Shown here: piece by piece, positions 9,994-18,249 of the stretch
Position numbering within the stretch: position 1 is the first letter of the stretch
Layout of the letters: every line of letters begins with the position of its first letter
NCBI GenBank assembly: GCA_003158455.1
Contig: PMJO01000046.1
Location: forward strand, 1-37,753
Reading direction: 5' to 3'
DNA: 37,753 bases
From: Myxococcales bacterium
Lineage (GTDB): Bacteria; Myxococcota_A; Polyangia; Fen-1088
The notes under the pieces: model-generated
Seen by the model: only the letters and a program-made list of their open reading frames with translations
Told to the model about the DNA's origin: nothing
The model's database searches: none
Position numbers and translations under genes: made by a program

Positions 9994-11329
9994 CTACTGC
10001 GTGTAGCGAAAACCGCCAATCGTTGTGGGCGGAGTCGTGGTCAAATCGGGAGCCAGCACGCCGATGGCCAGCAGGTCCTGTCCCGTCCAGACGAAGTATG
10101 TGTATTGCATCCGGGGCAACCCGGTCACATCGATCGAGGCCCATCGATCGGCAGAAGGGTCGTAGGTCCACAGGGCAACGGCGGGGCTCCCCGCGCCAGG
10201 CGTCCAGATGAACGCCCAGACGTACACTAGCCCCTGCTCTTCGGCCCACAAGCCATTGTTGACAGTTGGGTTGGGAGAACCATCTTTGCTGATGGACGTC
10301 CATGTGTTGGTCTCAGGGTCGAAGATGCCGCCGTCGCGGAAGTAGCTCTGTTCGCCCAAAGAATTCGTAGTTTCATCGGTGCCACCCCAGATGAACAGCT
10401 TCCCTCGCATGGCAAGAGCCACCATTGCGGAACGTGGGCTGGGAGCGTTGGTGGTTGACATGGGGGTCCAGGCGTCATCCGCGACGTTGTACACGGCGCC
10501 GGAGTTTGTCCACCCTGACTGATTCGTGGGCCCTGCGTACGTCTGTCCCTCGACGTACGGTGCGCCTCCCCAGCAAACCACTTTTGCGCCCAGGACAACG
10601 TCAGTGCCGTTGCTGGTGGTGGGTGCATTCACAGTGGACATGCCCCGCCAGGATCAGTTGCCGGGTCATAGAGAGCACCAACCACGGGTCCTCGAACATC
10701 GCTGCCGCTCGGTTGTGGGACGCACGAGTTGCCTCGTATCACGAGCTCCTTGCCCGTGTAACCACCACCATCAACAGCCAGGGGGGAACCACCGCCATCA
10801 ACAGCCAGAGGGGGAACCCCGGTCGTGTTGATTGCAGACCACGTGTCGGTCGCGGGGGAGTAGACGCCGCCTCGGCTGTTGCACTTGTAGTCATCATTCG
10901 CGTCCATGGTATCTACGACGCCTCCCCAGTAGACAACCTGTGATCCCGTCCACACCAGGCCGGCCCCCGAAACGAACCTTGTCCCGGCCAATAGCCTTTC
11001 TGCTGCAGCCAGTCGTTCTGCGCGAAGCGGTAGGTCGCCGCCCAGCCTTGGTTGAAAGCGTCCCAGAACGTCACGCGATCGCCCATGAGGAAAGGCTCCG
11101 TCGGCGTCGGGGACCAGTTCACGGACACTGAAGCGATAGGCTGCCACTTGGATTGCCCGGCACCGGCCTGGCAGACCTGGCCCGCCGGCAAACACCGGTT
11201 GGTTATCGCGCAACAGGTGTACCCGTCGGCGCAAGGGCAAGGCATGCCATCCTCGATTGGGACGTGATTCACGCAGGCATTTACGCCGAAAGCCAGGACC
11301 GTGAAGCAAAGACAGTGGGCGGTTTTCAT
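9994..11329 (-). pseudogene. Kelch-repeat lipoprotein gene broken by two frameshifts
   Basis: One coding history is split over three frames. Frame 1 (from ATG 11329, AGGAG site) gives a lipoprotein-like signal MKTAHCLCFTVLAFGVNAC, then a Cys-rich CPCADGYTCC module. Near 10975-10995 homology moves to frame 2 (RFVSGAGLVWTGSQVVYWGG, a kelch blade), which stops at 10629 just after YDPATDP. Frame 3 resumes at STVNAPTTSN and carries further blades (GGTDETTNS, YDPSADRW) to a stop at 9994. At about 10643, adding one base to a CC pair would read DPWRGMSTVNAP across the break. Both breaks equal loss of one base. It may be a true pseudogene or an assembly error. An intact protein would have about 445 residues and sit on the cell surface. 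Confidence 0.8.
10761..10815. repeat. 27-bp tandem duplication inside the kelch gene
   Basis: Two near-identical adjacent copies (10761-10787 and 10788-10815) share ATCAACAGCCAG in the same phase. On the minus strand they encode PPLAVDGGG followed by SPLAVDGGG, inserted just before the blade segment YTGKELVI. This looks like a recent slippage duplication within the second reading frame. Confidence 0.7.
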
Positions 11330-11402
11330 GGCCATCTCCTGCCGTTGAAACGAATCAGAGGAGAAGTCTGGACAAGATAATCCTGAGAGAAGAACGTCGG
11401 GA

Positions 11403-11879
11403 CTAGAAACGCGCGCACAGGCTGATCTGCGTGGGGCCAAGACCTACCTGCACCTGGGCACGGCCGGGTCTGGTGTAAAACCAGGTGAGCGCACCCGCGG
11501 TGAACGCGGCACCGGCCAAGGCGAATGCCACGGTAGCCTGCGTGTTGCGCGCATCGATGTGATTGTTCAGCTCTGCCGCGCGCTTTTGCGAGGAATGGCG
11601 ACCTTCGTCGGCCGTGCGCGAGGCGTCCCACAGCAAGACACCCCCGACCACCACACCGACCGCCGAGGCCGCTCCCAAGGACCACAGCACCAGCTTGCGC
11701 GTCGTCGTCTTCGCGGCCTTGCTAGGCAGGGGCACCGTGGCCAGCAACTCCGGCTTCGCCTCGTCGAAGGGCAGGGAAAAGATCAGGCTGAAGGCCTGGT
11801 GAGCCGCGCCTCGCACCGCTACCCGCGGATCGGCAAAGGCAAGCTGAGCCAGGTCCACCACGTCTTCGGCAGGCGGCAC
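11403..11879 (-). CDS. Small protein with two membrane helices, last in the sigma/caspase set
   Basis: 158 residues from a GTG start 6 bases after the stop of the caspase gene, so almost certainly co-transcribed with it. Seen: a helical N-terminus (DVVDLAQLAFADPRVAVRGAA), a proline/lysine linker, membrane helices at about 67-85 and 110-131, and a C-terminal stretch ending GPTQISLCARF. The final strand-like segment ending in Phe resembles that of the protein at 17025-17750. No domain recognised. The context suggests a role with the caspase and anti-sigma at the inner membrane. Confidence 0.7.
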   Translation of the reverse strand: MPPAEDVVDLAQLAFADPRVAVRGAAHQAFSLIFSLPFDEAKPELLATVPLPSKAAKTTTRKLVLWSLGAASAVGVVVGGVLLWDASRTADEGRHSSQKRAAELNNHIDARNTQATVAFALAGAAFTAGALTWFYTRPGRAQVQVGLGPTQISLCARF

Positions 11880-11885
11880 GGTTAG

Positions 11886-12929
11886 CTATTGGTCGTCGGC
11901 CAGACGGCGCAGATAGAGATTGCCTGCGCCCCCCGGACGCACGAGGCGCAAGGGACGCCCCTTGGCGTTGTGGAAATCCAGCACCCGCACCCCGCGTTGG
12001 TCCTCGACCAAATAGTGCGAGCTGGGGAAGTCCTCGCGAATGGCGAGCAAGCGTCCCTGGCTCGGTCGCAGATCGATCAGCTGCGACGACGCGGTCGGCG
12101 CGCGCGCAAAAATCTTCGGGCGAAACTTCTCGTTCACGATGGCCTGGTTGGCGCGTTCAAGAAACGACGCCATCTCGGCGTAGCTGATGCGGCCATCGCC
12201 GTCGAAATCGGCCGCGCCGTACAGGCCCGAGCGCACCTCATGGCTGAAAACCCCTGCCTCGAAGCCGCCCCATTCATGGCTTTCGTTTCCCGTCGAGGTG
12301 GACAGCAAGAGCCCCAGATCTTTGCGCCGACCGAGTTCGGATAAGGCTGAAAATCCCTGCACCGGACGACGCTCGCCTCCGGGGCCGCGCTCCCCCACCA
12401 ACAAATACGAATAGCACGCGTCCACGATGAGATGATTCTCGTCGGCGCCGATGGCATCCAAAACCTCGTGCCCCAAGACAGCCCCATCGAGCCGCGCGTC
12501 CTCCAGGGCAAGGTAGGCGTGTTCCCCGTCCACATTGCCGTGCCCGGAGTAGAGCAGGTAGAGCGACGTCTTCACCCCGCGAGCGTGTGCAATGGCGATC
12601 TCCGAGGCGAGCAGGGAAACAGCTTTGGCCAAGAACGCGCGCGTGGGCGGCAAGGCCTCGGCGGCAGCCTGCGGCGACAGAGCGCTGGTTTCCTCATCCA
12701 GATTGGCCAAGAGCACGGTCTTGGCGCCCAAACTGCGAAACAATTCCTGGTAGCGGACGGCGTCGTCGTCCGCGTAGCGCAAGGATTTGAGGTCCGCGTC
12801 TACGCTGCGATTCACACCCATAATCAGGGCAAAGACCGCATTGCGCGGCGGCTCGGACGCGGCCTGCGCCCTGTCTGCGAACAGGGTCAGCACAACCCCC
12901 ACAAGCCCGATGCGCCACGGTCGTTTCAT
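11886..12929 (-). CDS. Secreted caspase-like (peptidase C14) protease with EF-hand-like loop
   Basis: 347 residues with a signal peptide (MKRPWRIGLVGVVLTLFADRAQA). The caspase-fold core shows ALIMGVNRS (34-42), YADDDAVRYQELF (52-64), the catalytic His130 in LYSGHG and the catalytic Cys172 in LIVDACYS, so both dyad residues are intact. A loop DFDGDGRISYAEM (241-253) matches an EF-hand calcium loop. Expected to cleave after a basic or acidic residue in the periplasm, but the substrate is unknown. The start overlaps the anti-sigma stop (ATGA), so the two are translationally coupled. Context suggests it senses or processes an envelope signal controlled by the sigma/anti-sigma pair. Confidence 0.92.
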   Translation of the reverse strand: MKRPWRIGLVGVVLTLFADRAQAASEPPRNAVFALIMGVNRSVDADLKSLRYADDDAVRYQELFRSLGAKTVLLANLDEETSALSPQAAAEALPPTRAFLAKAVSLLASEIAIAHARGVKTSLYLLYSGHGNVDGEHAYLALEDARLDGAVLGHEVLDAIGADENHLIVDACYSYLLVGERGPGGERRPVQGFSALSELGRRKDLGLLLSTSTGNESHEWGGFEAGVFSHEVRSGLYGAADFDGDGRISYAEMASFLERANQAIVNEKFRPKIFARAPTASSQLIDLRPSQGRLLAIREDFPSSHYLVEDQRGVRVLDFHNAKGRPLRLVRPGGAGNLYLRRLADDQ

Positions 12930-13714
12930 TGGGTCACCGCCAGCACCAGCTTGCGATCAATCTCCCCGGCGGCCGCATCGGCAATGTCCGTCAGGGGCGC
13001 AGCACGCGTCACCCTCGCCTCGATGGAACGCACATCCACGGCACTATCCATGAACAGGGCGTGCAGCGCAATCCGATCCCCCTGCAGCGGCTGCCGCACG
13101 GCCTCGGGCAGTTCTTTGAAACCGACCTGCTTGGTGATGGAAATGGCCTTTGGGTTGCTAGCGGGATCGGTCCACTCCGGGTGGTACCAAGCCACGCGCC
13201 CAGCAGTGTCGACTGCGAAGATCATCAAGAACGCCTTGCCGCGCTCGTTGCGGTAGGCGAAGGCCAACTCGTCGCGCGCGGACACGCGGTCGCGCACGCG
13301 TTGCGATTCACGATCGCCCTTCACGCGGAAGACCGCCAAGTCCAGGTCTGACGAAGAAGTCCCAGTCACCGAGCCACGCGGCATGAAGTCATTCTGAGAA
13401 GTCGGCCCTCTGGTCAGGAACAGGACAAGCCCAGCCACGCTCGCCAGAGCCAGCATTCCCAGGCCAAAGCGCGAGCCACGACCAAGGCCCGCGGACGCAC
13501 TCGTCTTTGGCAAGCCCAGCGCAATGCCCAGACGCGCGCGCGGGTTCGCCCCCTTGGGATCAAGCTGCTCCGCTACCAGATACGTCTCGTAACTCTCGCG
13601 ACAGGACGGGCAGTCCGGCAAATGGGCGCGCAGCCGCGCTTCCTTTGCCCGCGACAGCCGGCCAGCGAAATGTCCGTCGATCAACCAGCGATGACTCTCT
13701 TCGCATGCATTCAT
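12926..13714 (-). CDS. Membrane anti-sigma factor with zinc-finger N-terminus
   Basis: 262 residues from ATG 13714, which has an AAAGAGG site at suitable spacing. The N-terminal zinc-binding anti-sigma motif HLPDCPSC supplies His31, Cys35 and Cys38. One membrane helix follows (about 83-101), then a periplasmic domain with ARDELAFAYRNERGKAFLMIF and AGRVAWYHPEW, similar to DUF4384-like sensor domains. It should hold the upstream ECF sigma factor at the membrane. The sigma frame reads into this gene without a stop, so a sigma/anti-sigma fusion protein is formally possible. A separate start is preferred because of the ribosome site. Stop and caspase start overlap by four bases. Confidence 0.82.
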   Translation of the reverse strand: MNACEESHRWLIDGHFAGRLSRAKEARLRAHLPDCPSCRESYETYLVAEQLDPKGANPRARLGIALGLPKTSASAGLGRGSRFGLGMLALASVAGLVLFLTRGPTSQNDFMPRGSVTGTSSSDLDLAVFRVKGDRESQRVRDRVSARDELAFAYRNERGKAFLMIFAVDTAGRVAWYHPEWTDPASNPKAISITKQVGFKELPEAVRQPLQGDRIALHALFMDSAVDVRSIEARVTRAAPLTDIADAAAGEIDRKLVLAVTQ

Positions 13715-14253
13715 GGTGAGGACCTCTTTGCGCAGATACGCGCGCAGCAGTTTGCGGATGCGTAGTTCGCGGTAGGCCAAGGTTGTGCGGTGCATGCCCA
13801 GACGGCGCGCGGCCTCGCGTTGGTCCAATTGCTCCACGAAACGGGCCTGGAAAACCGGAGCCCACTTTCCCGGCAAGGCCTCACGAACAAACCGCTCGAT
13901 GAAGGCGCTCAGTGCGGCCCGCTCTTCCATGCGACGGGACTGCGCATCGACCAGGGGCGGCCCGGCGTCCTCGGCCAGGCTGGTTTCCCGTCGGTGCCGC
14001 CGCCAGAAGTCCACCGCCAGGTTGTGCGCCAAGGTGGCCAGCCAGGCGTGGATGGAGCCTCCGGCAAAGTTGCGGCGCAGCTCGGTTCGTGCACCACGGT
14101 TTCCCTGTCAGCCCCACGCAACACGCGCCCAACCGCCGCGTCCACGCCTTGGTAGCTTTCTTGGTAGAGCCGGCCCATCAGGGCGCGATCGCCCGCGTGA
14201 AACAGCGCTCTGAGCGATTCGTCGTCCAGGTCCAGTGGCTGGTTGCCAGTCAT
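13715..14253 (-). pseudogene. ECF-type RNA polymerase sigma factor, frameshifted with internal loss
   Basis: From ATG 14253 the frame encodes a sigma-2-like start (DDESLRALFHAGDRALMGRLYQ ... RETVVHE) to about 14090. The rest continues in another frame as TELRRNFAGGSIHAWLATLAHN and ends with a region-4 helix-turn-helix (REAARRLGMHRTTLAYREL). ECF factors almost always have a VFxRLL-like stretch right after this Q/H-E pair. It is absent here, so about 22-25 bases appear to be missing, which also shifts the frame. As written, no full sigma protein is made. A second start could give only a region-4 fragment or a fragment fused to the anti-sigma. A real deletion or an assembly error are both possible. 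Confidence 0.72.
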
Positions 14254-14338
14254 GATCGGCAGAGGCAAGGCGGGGACCACCAAAGGCTAACGCTTGACCT
14301 GCTCATTCTGGACGAAAGAGACTGTGTTTGGGGCAGCC

Positions 14339-15895
14339 CTATCCCGCGGCTCGGCGGATAATTGCGGCGGCCACCTTCGCGCCATCCAGGGCTGAGCTGA
14401 CAATGCCCCCGGCATAGCCAGCGCCCTCCCCCGCTGGATACAGGCCCGCCAGCGCAGGGGATTCCAACGTCGCCAGATCGCGCAGGATGCGAACCGGCGC
14501 ACTGGTGCGGGTCTCGGCTGCGACCAGCAGGGCCTGCGGGTGAATGAATCCGGGCAAACGGCGGCCGATGGCGGACAAGCCCTCGCGCAATGCCTCGGTA
14601 ATGAAACTGGGGAAGACATCATCCAATCCGGCGTGTTCCACACCTGGGCGGTAGCTCGACTCGGGCAGGCCGTCGCTGCGGCTGCGGTTCAGAAAATCGA
14701 CTGCCCGCTCCGCCGGGGCGCGGAAGCCGCCGCCGCCGCGCGCGAAGGCTGCCTCCTCGATGCGGCGCTGGAAGTCGATTCCGGCCAGAGGCCCCTGTGC
14801 CTCCGGGCCAAAATCCGCGCCGGCCACCGTCACCACCAGGGCCGCGTTGGCAAAGGGCGAGTTGCGCTTGGCCAGGCTCATGCCGTTGACCACCAAGCCA
14901 CCCAACTCGGTGGCCGCGGGTACGATCCAACCGCCGGGACACATGCAGAAGCTGTACACGCCGCGGCCCGCGCCCAAGGCGCGCACCTCGTAGAACGCGG
15001 GCGGCAGACGCGGATGTCCGGCGGCGCGACCGTACTGGAGTTGGTCGATGACCGATTGCGGGTGCTCGATGCGAACCCCCACCGCGATGTCTTTTCGCTG
15101 CAAGGCCAGTCGGGCCGCCGCGGCCCAGGCGTACACGTCGCGCGCCGAGTGCCCGGGGGCCAACACAACCAGGTCGGCCGGGATTTCCCCCGCGCTGGTC
15201 TGCACCGCGCGGATTCGCCCCTGCTCTGCGCGCACACCCAGGAAGGTGCAGTCAAAGTGGTAGCACACGCCCAAGCCCTGCAGACGCGCGCGCAGCGCCT
15301 CCAGCAGCTTGGGCAGAAGGTTCGATCCAATGTGTGGCCGAGCGTCGATCGTGATCTCGGCCGGCGCTCCCAGGGCCACCAGATCGGCCAGCACGCCGGC
15401 AACTCCGACGCGGTCCTTGCAGCGCGTGTAGAGCTTTCCGTCCGAGTAGGTACCCGCGCCGCCTTCACCAAAACAGTAGTTGGATTCGGGGTTGAGTTGC
15501 CCGCGATGAAGGCTGGCGAGGTCGGCTCGCCGCGGTCCCACCGGCTTGCCTCGTTCGAGAATCGTCGAGACCACGCCGGCCTCGGCCAGACGCAAGGCTG
15601 CCCAAGCTCCCGCCGGACCGGAGCCCACAATCACCACTCGAGGCACCGGCACAGCGACGGGCCACGACGGGCGCGCTGGACGCGGCGGGGAAGGCGCAAG
15701 ATTCTCGGCCGGGCTGGCGACCTCGACCCGCATGCGATAGCCAAGTCGACGGTCTCTGCGAGCATCGAGCGATCGGCGCAGGACACGAACATCGCCGATG
15801 CGAGTTTCTGCCCACCCCAAAGTACGCGCCACCACGGTTCGCAGAGAATCGTCCAGCGCTTCCAAAGGAACGAGAATGTCGACGATCTCGCTCAT
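14339..15895 (-). CDS. FAD-dependent oxidoreductase of the COG2509 family
   Basis: 518-residue flavoprotein. A small N-terminal domain (1-80, with LGWAETRIGDVRVLRRSLDARR) is followed by the FAD-binding motif VVIVGSGPAGAWAALRLAEAG, then NYCFGEGGAGTYSDGKLYTR, a conserved signature of this uncharacterised dehydrogenase family. Further matches are VVLAPGHSARDVY, YSFCMCPGGWIVPAATE and the C-terminal FAD motif GLYPAGEGAGYAGGIVSSA. Full length for the family. Substrate is unknown, and members are often annotated only as uncharacterised FAD-dependent dehydrogenases. The start at ATG 15895 fits the N-terminal domain. Neighbours give no functional hint. Confidence 0.88.
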   Translation of the reverse strand: MSEIVDILVPLEALDDSLRTVVARTLGWAETRIGDVRVLRRSLDARRDRRLGYRMRVEVASPAENLAPSPPRPARPSWPVAVPVPRVVIVGSGPAGAWAALRLAEAGVVSTILERGKPVGPRRADLASLHRGQLNPESNYCFGEGGAGTYSDGKLYTRCKDRVGVAGVLADLVALGAPAEITIDARPHIGSNLLPKLLEALRARLQGLGVCYHFDCTFLGVRAEQGRIRAVQTSAGEIPADLVVLAPGHSARDVYAWAAAARLALQRKDIAVGVRIEHPQSVIDQLQYGRAAGHPRLPPAFYEVRALGAGRGVYSFCMCPGGWIVPAATELGGLVVNGMSLAKRNSPFANAALVVTVAGADFGPEAQGPLAGIDFQRRIEEAAFARGGGGFRAPAERAVDFLNRSRSDGLPESSYRPGVEHAGLDDVFPSFITEALREGLSAIGRRLPGFIHPQALLVAAETRTSAPVRILRDLATLESPALAGLYPAGEGAGYAGGIVSSALDGAKVAAAIIRRAAG

Positions 15896-15966
15896 GAGCT
15901 TCGGCGGAGGGGCGGGTTCACGCTATGAGAAATCCTTGGCTCTTGCCACGCGGAAAGATTTCTTCC

Positions 15967-15995
15967 TTGACTGGAGTGAGATCGCAACATAAGAA
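15967..15995 (+). promoter_or_regulatory. Candidate sigma-70-type promoter before the transglycosylase-like gene
   Basis: TTGACT (15967-15972) is separated by 17 bases from TAAGAA (15990-15995), in a stretch visibly richer in A/T than its surroundings. It lies about 110 bases before the preferred TTG start at 16105. The -10 match is modest. Confidence 0.35.
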
Positions 15996-16104
15996 TTCTT
16001 GTTTCGACCATACAAGATCGTTCCGGGCTCGCTGTTGGCAGACCCGTGAACTCGGCCAGACTGACCCAGTCGCCCAAAAAATCCACAAGTCGCGAGGATT
16101 CGCC

Positions 16105-17016
16105 TTGTTGTCTCGAATCGGTCAAAACCCACCCCGTAGCGCCGTCGCCGTCTTCGCCGGCGCGATGGCGTTCCCTGCCGCCTTGCCGGCCCGGGTGGTC
16201 CCGCGCGCGGAAGTCCACACGCCAGTCGTGGCGGCTGGATCTTCCGAGCAGCCCGCGCGGGGCATGCCCACCGAGGACTGTCTGGCCAACACGATTTGTG
16301 CCGTGAAGGACCGCGTGCGTTGGCGCGTGCGCGCGTGGAAACCAGAGTTTTGTCAGAAGGTCGCTCACGCTGTGCTGGAATCGTCCGAGCGCTATCAGAT
16401 ACCGCCGGCTCTCATCCTGGCGGTGATGATCAACGAGAGCGACATGAACGAGGCCACTTTCCGCACCACTGTACGCAACGGAGCCGTCTATGCAAAAGAC
16501 GGCGGCCTGATGGGAATCCGTTGCATTGTCGACAAGCAAGGCCGCTGCAGCAACGGACACGTGCGGGGCATGATCTGGAAAGAAGTCATGCGACCAGCGA
16601 CCAACATCGAGCTCGGCGCGCGCGAGTTGGCCCACTACCGCGACGGTGGTGGTGTGAGCAAGGTGACGGTGCGCACGCGCGACGCCAGCGGTCGGCTGGT
16701 GGTACGCCAGAAGATCATCCCCTGTGCCCACAAGACGCACGCCTACTGGGCCCACTACAATCACGGCCCCCATTACATTGATCACGGGCCCGCCCGGCAC
16801 TATCCCCATCGCATCGGTGTTCTGTACTACGCCCTCGCGCGCACCATGGGCGTCGACACGACCGAGGTCACCACCACTCGTCTCACCGTGAACGATCCCG
16901 GCCGGCGCCCGCGCACCTTCGACCATCCCGTGGAAGCGCGCTACCAGAAGCTCTGTCAGGCCATCCGTGATTCCAAGTCGGCCTGCACGAGCGTGACCAC
17001 GGCTGCGCTTCACTAG
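16105..17016 (+). CDS. Exported lytic-transglycosylase-like (SLT-type) protein
   Basis: Preferred start is TTG 16105, seven bases after a GAGG site and directly before an exported-type sequence (SAVAVFAGAMAFPAALPA). The in-frame ATG at 15925 would add 60 residues from an A/T-rich region and hide that signal. Of 303 residues, the core reads SSERYQIPPALILAVMINES with putative catalytic Glu111, then DGGLMGIRC and TNIELGARELAHYR, the order seen in SLT lysozyme-like folds. Probably cleaves peptidoglycan glycan strands in the periplasm. Several Cys residues could form disulfides. Family assignment is moderately sure because the middle (TVRTRDASGRL) has no recognised match. It converges on the next gene, with 8 bases between the stops. 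Confidence 0.72.
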   Translation: MLSRIGQNPPRSAVAVFAGAMAFPAALPARVVPRAEVHTPVVAAGSSEQPARGMPTEDCLANTICAVKDRVRWRVRAWKPEFCQKVAHAVLESSERYQIPPALILAVMINESDMNEATFRTTVRNGAVYAKDGGLMGIRCIVDKQGRCSNGHVRGMIWKEVMRPATNIELGARELAHYRDGGGVSKVTVRTRDASGRLVVRQKIIPCAHKTHAYWAHYNHGPHYIDHGPARHYPHRIGVLYYALARTMGVDTTEVTTTRLTVNDPGRRPRTFDHPVEARYQKLCQAIRDSKSACTSVTTAALH

Positions 17017-17024
17017 CCTTCTGG

Positions 17025-17750
17025 CTAGAAGACGAAGGAACAGAGCGAAAGGCTGAAAGCCTTTGCCGCTGATCCGGTGGACAAAGCGCGAAAATTCCCG
17101 GACGGGAATGCTGTTGGCGGTCCGGCTCCGAAGAGTTGGTAGCGATCAACCGCTTTGTCCTCGGCTTCGCTCTGCCTAGCCAGCATGACGATGCCGGGAA
17201 TGCCGAGTGCCAGACCGACGCCGACCGATGCGAGTGCGACGGCCTCGCCCGAATGGGAACGCGAATCGGCTTCTCTCTGGCATTCGGCATCCCAACAAAT
17301 CAGCGGCCCCGAGAGAGCCACCAGGAAACCGGCGAGGACACCCACCCCCAAGAGCGTGAATCCGCCGATCGTCATAACCTTGCCTTGGCTCTTGCGTGCC
17401 AGTCGGGCATCGACAGCCGCGGCAACTAGCGGAACCAGGCCCGGATCCCAGAGCAGGCGCTGCTCCACTCTTTCCCTCGGTTCGCCCGACAACTCAGCGA
17501 AGGCATCCACCTGCGACGGGGTGATGGACGGTGCGGGCGCTGGAGCGGCAACCAGGGCCGGTGGAAAATCCGTGGAAGACGGAACTGGTTTACTAGGCGT
17601 GTAGGACACGGACGCCGGATTGGGGGCGATGGATCGGGGCTGCTCGGCGCAGACCCCGTTGCCCGCGAATCCGATCACGGCCACGCCGCTAAGAATGACG
17701 ACGATCCGGTGTTGGTTCCCAAGGTGCTGGGGGCGTGGGCTGTGGAACAT
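17025..17750 (-). CDS. Exported small membrane protein of unknown function
   Basis: 241 residues from ATG 17750. A longer frame to 18077 runs through repeat sequence and is not used. Seen: an N-terminal signal or anchor (RIVVILSGVAVIGFAGNGVCA), a proline/alanine-rich linker (50-78), a short helical region (AFAELSGEPRERVEQRLLWDP), two membrane helices (about 126-147 and 170-192), and a C-terminal end AFSLSLCSFVF. The domain order resembles the small protein at 11403-11879 (two helices then a strand-like, Phe-terminated tail). No family recognised. Confidence 0.65.
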   Translation of the reverse strand: MFHSPRPQHLGNQHRIVVILSGVAVIGFAGNGVCAEQPRSIAPNPASVSYTPSKPVPSSTDFPPALVAAPAPAPSITPSQVDAFAELSGEPRERVEQRLLWDPGLVPLVAAAVDARLARKSQGKVMTIGGFTLLGVGVLAGFLVALSGPLICWDAECQREADSRSHSGEAVALASVGVGLALGIPGIVMLARQSEAEDKAVDRYQLFGAGPPTAFPSGNFRALSTGSAAKAFSLSLCSFVF

Positions 17751-17938
17751 GGTGAAACGTCGTTGTGCAAGCAGGAGGCCAGCCGTCAACCCGCCTCCGC
17801 CGGACCACAAACTCGGCAAGACCTGGGTCGAGGTGGCGAATAGTGAACGCAACCATGTCAGGTTCTCAACGCAGCCACGATCGAGAGACCGCGCCCAGCC
17901 CAGCCGCGTTCCGGTCGCCTCCGCAGATTGAGGGACGT

Positions 17939-18249
17939 TAGCACTACTGCTCCAAATCCACACCTTCGGGTGTCGGGCGACAAGCCGGGCTGGGGGCAAG
18001 GAGGGCCGACTCGCGACGGACAGCCCACCCTGCCCACCCCGCGGCTGCGCCGCGCGCGTCGCCGGACCGGAATGCACTGATGTACTTAAGGACCGGAAGC
18101 GCAGGCCTGACGCATCCCCCGGCCCGGGCCACGTGGGCGCAGGCGAGCTTTGCTCGCCGAAGCCCGTCGCGGGAGGTGCGGAACCCTTCCAGGGTTCTGC
18201 TGTGTATCGTCGCCCGTCGGTGAATCGAAGAATTGAACCAGTAGTGCTA
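17939..18249. repeat. Roughly 311-bp non-coding element with 11-bp terminal inverted repeats
   Basis: The gene-free gap 17751-18246 ends in an element bounded by TAGCACTACTG (17939-17949) and its exact complement CAGTAGTGCTA (18239-18249). The right end covers the stop codon of the AgmX-like gene. Inside, on the minus strand, lies a 35-nt core (18163-18197) with two consecutive hairpins: a GAACCCT/AGGGTTC stem and CCCG-CGA-CGGG. The core matches 26154-26188 at 32 of 35 positions. No convincing reading frame is present, so a MITE-like or structured-RNA element is likely. 17751-17938 holds nothing else recognisable. Confidence 0.65.

Noticed and set aside
14540-15928. 462-codon plus-strand frame opposite the COG2509 flavoprotein
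   Set aside because: The minus-strand product has clear FAD and family motifs, and the plus-strand product has none.
15892-17013. 373-codon minus-strand frame opposite the transglycosylase-like gene
   Set aside because: Low-complexity His/Val-rich translation without motifs. The plus strand carries the SLT-type motifs and an export signal.
17751-18077. N-terminal extension of the small membrane protein to 18077
   Set aside because: It reads through the repeat element and would bury the signal-like segment that follows ATG 17750.
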